Origin: Lysobacterales bacterium
GTDB lineage: Bacteria > Pseudomonadota > Gammaproteobacteria > Xanthomonadales > SZUA-36
Reading direction: 5' to 3'
Length of the DNA: 64,000 nucleotides
Assembly: GCA_014238945.1 (NCBI GenBank)
Contig: JABAAB010000117.1
Coordinates: forward strand, 17,669 to 81,668
Part shown: one piece after another, positions 58,701 through 64,000 of the stretch
Numbering within the stretch: the first letter of the stretch is position 1
Layout of the letters: every line of letters begins with the position of its first letter
The notes under the pieces: generated by a model
What the model was told of the DNA's origin: nothing
Database searches by the model: none
What the model saw: only the letters and a program-made list of their open reading frames with translations
Made by a program: the position numbers and the translations under genes

Positions 58701-59316
58701 AGGGCCCGGAGGCACCGAAATAAATGAAGCGGCCGTCTGCACTGGTGGAAAAAGAGTCAACTTCGCCTTTATCAGCAACCAGCTTGACACCCGAACCACC
58801 GTCTTTGTGGTACATCCAGAGCTCGGCTATACCGATCGAACTGGTATCTGTCACCCGTTTCCTTGCCAGAAGCCACTCACCGTCCGCCATCCAGTCAGCC
58901 CCATTGAGCTTATGGCCGGTTTGTTTGCTGACCTGTTTGATACCGGACAGTTTTTCACCATCGAAGTCCGCCATCCAGATGTTGGTGTTGCTGCCCCGAT
59001 CGGAGGTGAACGAAACGTGTTTACCATCCGGACTGAATCGCGGCTGCAGGTCCATTGCCGCCCCTTCGGTCAGCCGGGTAGCCTCGCCACCGCCGATGGG
59101 CATGAGGTAGAGATCACCGAGCAGATCAAAAATCACCTGGTCGCCATCCGGATGGACATCGAGACTCATCCAGGTGCCTTCATCGGTGGTTATTTCGAGT
59201 AATGACGAAGGCCCCATAGGGCCGTTTACATCCCAGGTGCCGCTTCGGTCAATGGTGTCCGCTTCGGCAAATACGATCGGTGTTACGAAAAGCGCAAAAA
59301 ACAAAAAGCGGTGCAT
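55792..59316 (-). CDS. Secreted TolB-like propeller fused to amidohydrolase domain
   Basis: This 1174-residue protein has a signal peptide (MHRFLFFALFVTPIVFA) and an AGGAG Shine-Dalgarno sequence. Residues about 40-650 contain repeated TolB/WD40-like PD40 motifs (QPRFSPDGKHVSFTSDRG, VAPALSPDGRSIAFVRR, FAPTFSPDGSKLAFTTWDD). A charged linker (EEDKTEKDGKEDKNK) near 755 is followed by an imidazolonepropionase-like amidohydrolase domain: LTGARIITMDG, IMPGLIDVHAHLG with the metal-binding HxH, and GLGVHWELWAMTHGGM. Such proteins occur in heterotrophic gammaproteobacteria and Bacteroidetes, probably hydrolysing cyclic amides or peptides in the periplasm. No substrate is known. Confidence 0.9.
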   Translation of the reverse strand: MHRFLFFALFVTPIVFAEADTIDRSGTWDVNGPMGPSSLLEITTDEGTWMSLDVHPDGDQVIFDLLGDLYLMPIGGGEATRLTEGAAMDLQPRFSPDGKHVSFTSDRGSNTNIWMADFDGEKLSGIKQVSKQTGHKLNGADWMADGEWLLARKRVTDTSSIGIAELWMYHKDGGSGVKLVADKGEVDSFSTSADGRFIYFGASGPFSYDRNPHGRVWSVMRYDRKTGEKRPVTGGNGSAVAPALSPDGRSIAFVRRVGTRSTLWIHDLRTGSERQIWDGLDRDQIEGFGTHYIYPGYDWTPDGQSLVIWAGGKINRIAIDGSDAVIIPFEAAVSVRYREPLRASQDPAPGTVQAKLIRWPVFSPDGKTLVFTAFGHLYYQSLPEGTAQRVTDAHEFEFAPTFSPDGSKLAFTTWDDRAGGTLQMISMRRGKPGSSTMVFESPTQLVNPAFSPNGEQLLVVTGSGVNLRGGNLGSEQRHDIVVVNANGRGESRYVTSTTNRGAQLRVTRPSFSSDGQRIWYFEDEAVPGERGSRKPNKTLLLSIKLDGTDKKKHMGFRYAQDVMVSPDETRVAFTELHNAFVTSLPSTGAAVDFDPTSAAFAFQQLSQDGGEWLNWSHDSGHLSWGFGRKVFRAAVDDLAFVAKAKPRDSGDHGIDVVAITISPHGQYSRGEESYDLDTLKPVLEDGWQDSPHTRVDVTMNDDAPFSAWSELKEWLGEVKVGVKQVAAENDKEEDKTEKDGKEDKNKFEPESYEIDLSLPHARPDGRFALTGARIITMDGNQVIEEGTVVVDGNRIAAVGPSSEVMVPDDVRKFDVSGKTIMPGLIDVHAHLGYASLDVNPQKDWQYYANLAYGVTTVHDPSASTHTIFSQAEMVAAGLMTGPRIFSTGFILYGALIQDRAIVNSYADALSHVRRLKSQGAFSVKSYEQPRRDQRQWIIRAAAAENMLVVPEGGGDFPKNIGMVFDGHSGIEHAMSPGKLYNDVVSLFAKSRAGYTATLLVAYGGQSGENWFYHHYNVWENEKLQSYFPPRSIDARSRRRSMSAEDDYNHKNVAGHLKAIDDAGGLVTLGAHGQLQGLGVHWELWAMTHGGMQPHAALKAATINGAEYLGMDEHLGSITKGKLADLVVLDENPLDRIENTDSVNMTVINGVVYDANSMDQLWPNQVERGRFFFQK

Positions 59317-59579
59317 CTGGCATCTCCTGGAAAGTTCAGCGAGGAATTGTAACGAAAATCTACCGGCCGCAGGGAGTTATAAGGCAAGTCGTGTATTCAA
59401 AACTGTCGTGTCAACGATGGCGTATCGCCCGGTAGCACTTCATAGCCAGCACCTCGAAACACAAGCACGGGTTCAGGGTCAGAAGATATGTGCGATCGGT
59501 TGTAAACGGAACATTGATTTCGACGTACTTACACGTATTATTGCATGATGATTTTAAGTCTGAATGTACCAATAACTCT

Positions 59580-61598
59580 ATGACACGCACCCGTCTGTCA
59601 CCGCACCCTGATTTCCGCCAGGCTGTGGAAGCCCTGAAATCCGGCAAACCCGATGTGGCGGAGACCCTTTGCCGCAAGCATCTGAAGTTGTATCCCGAGA
59701 GTGTTGAACACTTGCGTCTCCTGGGGCAAACGCTGATGCAACAGCAGCGGTTTGGCGAGGCCGAGACCCAGCTGAGGATCGCGATTGAACTGGCACCCGG
59801 CTTTCCACCTCTGTTGGAGGATTTGGGAAGCGCCCTCATTCGGCAGCAAAAATTTGAAGAGGCGATCCCTTTGCTTGAGCAAGCTGTCCATTCGGACCCA
59901 GGGTTAACCAATGCCCTCAAGAAGCTCGGACAGGCACTCGCCGCCGTCGGACGCGGAAAGGAAGCCGACGAGATCTTTTTGCTCCTGTTTGAAAAAGATC
60001 AGGAATTAGGTGCGGTTGCCGTTGGCGCCGAGCATATGCGCGCGGGTCGAGAGGATGATGCAATCCAGTGTTTTCGCCGGGCACTGAAGGACAGCCCGGA
60101 TAATGTGGATGCCATGCGGTTCCTGGCGGCCATCTACATCAAACAGGAAGTCAAACTGGGTGATGCAGAGGCGCTACTTCAACGTGCAACATTGCTGGCA
60201 CCGGACTTTGCGGGGGCCTGGGTTGATCTTGGCCGGGTCTCATTGAAACGCGCGAAACGGATGGAAGCAATCGAAGCCTTCAGCCGGGCGACCGTTCTGG
60301 AACCCAGAAACGGTAATGCCTGGGAAAAGCTGGCCAGTAGCCTGTCAGGCGCAGGGTACCCGGAGCAGGCCGCAGAGGCGTTCCGCAAAGCGATTGACTT
60401 AACCCCGAGTTTCCCTGGGTTCCACATGGGTTTTGGTCATGTTTTGAAGACGCTGGGCGATCAACCGGCGTCTCTGCGCGCATACCGCGAAGCCATTCGG
60501 CTCAGACCTGACTTCGGTGAGGTCTACTGGAGTATGGCCAATCTCAAGATCTTCACGTTTGAGGACGCGGAGGTCGAGGCCATGGAGAATCAGCTCGAAA
60601 ATACCGACCTGACGGAAGTGACCGACGTGCATTTCCGCTTTGCGCTGGGTAAGGCGTATGAGGACCGCAAGAATTATGACAAGGCCTGGACCTATTATCA
60701 CTCCGGGAATGAGCGCCAGCGTGCGCTCGTGCATTATGACCCGGTCACCAACAGCACCATGCAGGAAAAAATTCGATCGCATTTTACGCGCGATTTTCTG
60801 AGCAAGACTGAGGGTAACGGTTACCCCGATGAAGGGCCTGTTTTCATAGTCGGGCTGGGGAGATCCGGCTCTACACTCGTTGAGCAAATTCTCGCCAGTC
60901 ACAGTCAGGTTGAGGGGACTGAGGAATTATCCATTCTGGCCAACCTGTCAGATAGCATGGGCCGTTACCAGCCTGAAAAACAACGCTTTCCTGAAATACT
61001 GGATACCATGCGTACGATCGACTGGCGTGCCCTCGGGCTTGAGTATCTTGATGGAGCAAGCCGGTACCGCATGACCGACAAGCCGATTTTTACGGACAAA
61101 TTACCCAACAATTTCCCCTTCATCGGTTTGCTTCACCTGATTCTGCCGAACGCGAAAATCATCAACGCGCGGCGCCACCCGCTTGACACCTGTCTCGGCA
61201 ATTACAAGCAACTGTTTGGCCGGGGCCAGAATTTCACCTATGACCTGTTTGATTTAGAAGATTATTACAAAGAATATTGTCTGACCATGGATCACTGGAA
61301 TGAGGTTCTGCCAGGCAAAGTACTGGATGTGCATTACGAAGAGACGGTTACCGATCTTGAAGGTCAGGTGGCTCGCATTCTGGAACACTGCGGTCTGCCG
61401 TTTGAGGAAAAATGCGTGCGCTTCCATGAAACCAAGCGGGCCGTCAAGACAGCAAGTTCCGAGCAGGTCCGCCAGCCGATTTATACCGGTGGCATGGGTA
61501 AGTGGCGAAAATATGAAAGTCACCTTGGCGAGTGGATGGAAGGGCTCGGTGAAATTATCGATGACCTGCCAGATGTGGTCAAAAACGCCGGTCTCTAA
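59580..61598 (+). CDS. TPR-repeat sulfotransferase
   Basis: The 672-residue protein starts at ATG 59580 (MTRTRLSPHPDFRQAVEALK); the frame from 59490 would add 30 residues of low quality. Residues about 10-400 form a series of tetratricopeptide repeats (DVAETLCRKHLKLYPES, FGEAETQLRIAIELAPG, EQAAEAFRKAIDLTPS). Residues about 420-665 are a sulfotransferase domain with the PAPS-binding VGLGRSGSTLVEQILASHS and the 3'-phosphate site NARRHPLDTCLGNYKQLF. It probably sulfates a protein or polysaccharide. No signal peptide is seen. It is divergent from the amidohydrolase; two structured repeats follow. Confidence 0.92.
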   Translation: MTRTRLSPHPDFRQAVEALKSGKPDVAETLCRKHLKLYPESVEHLRLLGQTLMQQQRFGEAETQLRIAIELAPGFPPLLEDLGSALIRQQKFEEAIPLLEQAVHSDPGLTNALKKLGQALAAVGRGKEADEIFLLLFEKDQELGAVAVGAEHMRAGREDDAIQCFRRALKDSPDNVDAMRFLAAIYIKQEVKLGDAEALLQRATLLAPDFAGAWVDLGRVSLKRAKRMEAIEAFSRATVLEPRNGNAWEKLASSLSGAGYPEQAAEAFRKAIDLTPSFPGFHMGFGHVLKTLGDQPASLRAYREAIRLRPDFGEVYWSMANLKIFTFEDAEVEAMENQLENTDLTEVTDVHFRFALGKAYEDRKNYDKAWTYYHSGNERQRALVHYDPVTNSTMQEKIRSHFTRDFLSKTEGNGYPDEGPVFIVGLGRSGSTLVEQILASHSQVEGTEELSILANLSDSMGRYQPEKQRFPEILDTMRTIDWRALGLEYLDGASRYRMTDKPIFTDKLPNNFPFIGLLHLILPNAKIINARRHPLDTCLGNYKQLFGRGQNFTYDLFDLEDYYKEYCLTMDHWNEVLPGKVLDVHYEETVTDLEGQVARILEHCGLPFEEKCVRFHETKRAVKTASSEQVRQPIYTGGMGKWRKYESHLGEWMEGLGEIIDDLPDVVKNAGL

Positions 61599-61599
61599 A

Positions 61600-61681
61600 G
61601 CTGTGCTGGACTGAACCTCATAGCATCGCTATGGGGTGAAGGAAGCTCCAGCCCAGACGCAGATGGACAAGCCAGGATCCT
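61600..61681. repeat. 82-bp structured direct repeat, copy 1
   Basis: Copy 1 begins GCTGTGCTGGACTGAACC and ends GCCAGGATCCT. It is 82 bp long and matches copy 2 (61764-61845) at all but 4 positions. The inner part CATAGC-ATC-GCTATG and the outer GCTGGA/TCCAGC can form a long imperfect hairpin. Confidence 0.85.
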
Positions 61682-61708
61682 AATAAGCACCGGTCACTAA
61701 TTCCACTT

Positions 61709-61868
61709 AACCCCTGGATTGTGCCGGTTTGAGGGTCATGGCGAAGGCCTGCTGTGGTTGGGCGCCGTGCTGGACTGAACCTCATAGCATCGCTATGGGG
61801 TGAAGGAAGCTCAAGCCCAGACGCAGATGGCCTAGCCAGGATCCTTAAACCGGTGCAATCCAGGGGTT
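61709..61868. repeat. 22-bp inverted repeat bracketing the second repeat copy
   Basis: The left arm 61709-61730 (AACCCCTGGATTGTGCCGGT followed by TT) and the right arm 61847-61868 are reverse complements at 20 of 22 positions. They enclose copy 2 of the 82-bp repeat. The right arm ends exactly at the stop codon of the propeller gene. Confidence 0.75.
61764..61845. repeat. 82-bp structured direct repeat, copy 2
   Basis: Copy 2 begins GCCGTGCTGGACTGAACC and shares the same hairpin-forming core and GCCAGGATCCT end as copy 1, in the same orientation, 164 bp downstream. Both copies lie between the convergent sulfotransferase and propeller genes. Confidence 0.85.
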
Positions 61869-62792
61869 CTACTCAAACGGCCAAACTTCCAGGCCGTGAA
61901 TGGCGTTGCGGATATCCATGGACAGGTTAACCGACAGCAGTGTCTTTGAGTCCTGCAGATCATGCAGCGAAATGGTTGATGGTGACGATCCGGCCGCGAC
62001 CACCCGGTCATTGATCAGGCACAAACCCCGACCAAAACCCTGCCGGGCGACCCGGGTATCAGCAATACCCTTGTTTTCGATATCGCCAGGTTCGTATTTC
62101 GGGACCTTGAGGGCCCGGTCTTCCCCACCCGTGCGCGATGCATAGCGCACGACATCAGCCTTGCTGTCATTAAACAAGACACCGTCCCGATAGGGCTGCG
62201 CGTTGTGTGTTCCCTCCGGAAGTGTCACGGACATATTGACGGCTTCACCATTGAAATGCAGCATACCACCGGATTTCATACCGGAAATATACATGCCGTG
62301 GTCATTGGCGTGGACATTGTTCAGGTGCAGTTTATTGAGAAGTAGCGGACCCTCGTCACCCATCGGGTCATAAATCGCCCCCTTGAAATTAAAACGATCA
62401 ACATCGACATGAAGTGCCCAGTAAAACTTCCTTTGGTCCAATTCAAAGGCGAGAATGCTGTCATATCCGGTGGAGGTGATATAGAGATTACGTCCATAAA
62501 TGCTCAATTCGTGGGCGTGCTTCAGATAAGGATTACGCCACGACCCGATGAGTCTGAAATCCGGTGTATAGGCAAAAAGCTCGTCACTGGCCACGATATA
62601 GATGGTCTCGCCGTCAATGGCGATGCCGCGCAGGCCACGGTCCCAGCCACGTCCCTGCCAGTCGATATCGGTGGTGTTCCAGTCCAGTACCTGGCGCACA
62701 TCCTGCCCTTCAACGTCAATGATATAGACTCCGCCGTGGCTTTCGCCCTGTTTGCTGCCACGCACGACTGAGGTAGTGATTAGTTTTACCAT
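61869..62792 (-). CDS. Predicted beta-propeller protein of unknown function
   Basis: The 307-residue protein has no signal peptide and a repeated beta-strand pattern of about 45 residues per unit (GGVYIIDVEGQDVRQVLDW, GIAIDGETIYIVASDELFAY, LSIYGRNLYITSTGYDSIL, GLCLINDRVVAAGSSPSTI). It resembles the uncharacterised six-bladed propellers found next to TPR-sulfotransferase genes. His residues in HAHELSIYG and NNVHANDHGMYISGMKSG might bind metal. I cannot assign an enzymatic function. It converges on the TPR-sulfotransferase and lies downstream of the TonB receptor on the same strand. Confidence 0.7.
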   Translation of the reverse strand: MVKLITTSVVRGSKQGESHGGVYIIDVEGQDVRQVLDWNTTDIDWQGRGWDRGLRGIAIDGETIYIVASDELFAYTPDFRLIGSWRNPYLKHAHELSIYGRNLYITSTGYDSILAFELDQRKFYWALHVDVDRFNFKGAIYDPMGDEGPLLLNKLHLNNVHANDHGMYISGMKSGGMLHFNGEAVNMSVTLPEGTHNAQPYRDGVLFNDSKADVVRYASRTGGEDRALKVPKYEPGDIENKGIADTRVARQGFGRGLCLINDRVVAAGSSPSTISLHDLQDSKTLLSVNLSMDIRNAIHGLEVWPFE

Positions 62793-62819
62793 GTGATGAT
62801 TGTAATCCCTGTCATAACG

Positions 62820-62850
62820 AAAACGGCCGCCCCGGATGAGGGGGCGGCCG
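62820..62850 (-). terminator. Strong intrinsic terminator after the TonB receptor
   Basis: On the minus strand CGGCCGCCCC (62850-62841) pairs perfectly with GGGGCGGCCG (62833-62824) around a 7-nt loop and is followed by TTTT. It lies 22 bp after the receptor stop codon, separating it from the propeller gene. Confidence 0.9.
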
Positions 62851-62871
62851 CCTTGTTTCCAAGTTGAATCC

Positions 62872-64000
62872 TTAGAAACTCTTGGTGAGCTTTATGCTGA
62901 CCGTTCGAGGTCTGGCGAGATTATTGGTTTGACCAAAACCCGAATGGCCCCAATAATTCATAGCATACCAACCGGCGTCACCGTTACTTGTAAAGGTATT
63001 CGCCCTGGCATCGAACAGGTTTCGAATAAAGAGGGTCGCTGTCCAGCTATCCTTCTCCCAACCAATCTGCAGGTTGGACTTGTTGTAACTTTCCACGTCA
63101 TACCCGGCCCCTTGCTCATAATCGGGATGATCCGGGTTTGCAGCGCCAGCGGCGCCCCAGGTGGAAAACAATCCGCCTACATAATAGTAGTCAACCCGGA
63201 ACCACATGTCTCCACCCAGCACACCCGGGAGCAGGTAATCAGCGGATAGCGAGGCTTTATCACTCGCCGCATCCACCATCGATGTGCCCGCCCACAATTG
63301 CTGCGCTCCTTCGGGTGAAAACCAGTCATCCGTGTAATGCGCATCACCGGTATAAAAGTTGGCAGATAGTCTCAGGTTTTCTGAAGCCTGCCAGATGACA
63401 TCGAGTTCAGCACCCTGGTTTTTACCACCGCCACCGTTGGCTATGCCATTGAGCCACCACAAACCATCCTGTTCGGAACCAATGGATAACTGAATATCTT
63501 CCCACTCCATGTAAAAGACCGTGGCGTTGACCTGCAATCGATTGTTCATCCACTCCGACTTGATACCGATCTCATAGTTATTCACTACGTCCGGATTATA
63601 GAGTTCGGGCACAAAGTCCACCCTGACTGCTTTGGGATTGTTGCTGCCGCCCAGTCGGAAACCCTGACTGAAAAGGCCGTAGATCATTTTGTCGTCGTCA
63701 ATACGATAGCTGAGACCGAACTTCCAGGCCTGATCGCTTTCTTTGGCTTCTTCAACGCTGGCACCTTCGCCGTCTATCGCAATGGCTTCGACCGGCATAT
63801 ACAGAGGCCATTGCCGATCATTGACGACATGACGATCGTATTGGAACCAACGCAGGCCAGCAGTAAATTGCAGTTGTTCAGTAAGGTCGTAGTTGACCTC
63901 GCCAAAGATAGCCGTTTGCGTAATCTCGCGGCGATAGCTGTCCTGGTACCAGATGTTACCTGGATTTGGCGCGGGACAGGAGACCAGCGTCACTCCATCA
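62872..64000 (-). CDS. TonB-dependent receptor, C-terminal part (cut by window edge)
   Basis: About 375 C-terminal residues of an outer-membrane TonB-dependent receptor are visible, continuing past the window end. The alternating beta-barrel pattern is clear: LQFTAGLRWFQYDRHV, YRIDDDKMIYGLFSQGFRLG, YNPDVVNNYEIGIKSEWMNN, LQVNATVFYMEWEDIQLS and WTATLFIRNLFDARAN. It ends SIKLTKSF with the terminal Phe needed for BAM insertion. The plug domain is outside the window. The substrate is unknown; the style matches large receptors of oligotrophic gammaproteobacteria. Confidence 0.92.
   Translation of the reverse strand, partial: DGVTLVSCPAPNPGNIWYQDSYRREITQTAIFGEVNYDLTEQLQFTAGLRWFQYDRHVVNDRQWPLYMPVEAIAIDGEGASVEEAKESDQAWKFGLSYRIDDDKMIYGLFSQGFRLGGSNNPKAVRVDFVPELYNPDVVNNYEIGIKSEWMNNRLQVNATVFYMEWEDIQLSIGSEQDGLWWLNGIANGGGGKNQGAELDVIWQASENLRLSANFYTGDAHYTDDWFSPEGAQQLWAGTSMVDAASDKASLSADYLLPGVLGGDMWFRVDYYYVGGLFSTWGAAGAANPDHPDYEQGAGYDVESYNKSNLQIGWEKDSWTATLFIRNLFDARANTFTSNGDAGWYAMNYWGHSGFGQTNNLARPRTVSIKLTKSF

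Noticed and set aside
58048..59202. 384-codon plus-strand open frame opposite the amidohydrolase gene
   Set aside because: Antisense to a gene with clear signal peptide, repeats and catalytic motifs; no protein features of its own.

Overview
The window looks like a chromosomal segment of a free-living, aerobic, heterotrophic gammaproteobacterium, probably aquatic and uncultivated. The evidence is the gene order pheT-pheS-rplT-rpmI-infC-thrS, the dnaX-ybaB-recR operon with 4.5S RNA next to it, the paired fabA-fabB genes for anaerobic-type unsaturated fatty acid synthesis, sbcB, and many envelope and scavenging proteins (TonB receptor, secreted beta-propellers). No species can be named from the sequence. 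I see no phage, insertion sequence or CRISPR array; the accessory content is metabolic.

Layout. 1-5.4 kb: a translation block on the minus strand (thrS, infC with an AUC start, rpmI, rplT, pheS, pheT cut by the window edge), then tRNA-Val(GAC) and a tandem palindromic repeat. 6-14 kb: dnaE, a lytic transglycosylase, msrA, tesB, a D-glycerate-kinase-like gene and sbcB. 14.1-14.3 kb: a non-coding stretch with DnaA-box motifs and palindromes. 14.3-18 kb: a small unknown gene, a ComEA-like secreted protein, recR, ybaB, dnaX and ffs. 18.1-21.6 kb: a CysN/CysC fusion lacking its GTPase domain, in a tight run with dgcN-dgcA, the proposed D-glutamate catabolic pair. 21.6-26.2 kb: ilvD and two PLP enzymes.

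26.3-31.2 kb holds the most unusual block: a compact coenzyme F420 biosynthesis operon (cofE-cofD-cofCGH) in which guanylyltransferase CofC is fused to both radical-SAM halves of the deazaflavin synthase. 31.7-37 kb is a branched-chain amino acid degradation unit: an Lrp-type regulator divergent from leucine dehydrogenase and the branched-chain 2-oxoacid dehydrogenase E1alpha, E1beta and E2. 37-39 kb holds fabB and fabA, followed by a PhyH-type dioxygenase and a large Asp-box propeller protein. 43-53.6 kb is acyl-CoA and aldehyde catabolism: thiolase, enoyl-CoA hydratase/3-hydroxyacyl-CoA dehydrogenase, aldehyde dehydrogenase, an IorAB-type molybdenum hydroxylase, and an APH-like kinase with an acyl-CoA dehydrogenase. 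53.7-64 kb holds a small secreted CxxxC protein, PhzF, a truncated TPR/cyclase-type remnant, a very large propeller-amidohydrolase, a TPR-sulfotransferase, a pair of structured 82-bp repeats, a cytosolic-looking propeller and a TonB receptor cut by the window end.

Metabolic reading. Branched-chain and other amino acids (bkd operon, two PLP enzymes, D-Glu pair) and fatty acyl substrates (tesB, thiolase, FadJ-like, acyl-CoA dehydrogenase) seem to be the main carbon sources. The CysC domain could supply PAPS to the TPR-sulfotransferase 40 kb away. F420 would provide a low-potential hydride carrier, but no F420-dependent oxidoreductase is visible in these 64 kb.
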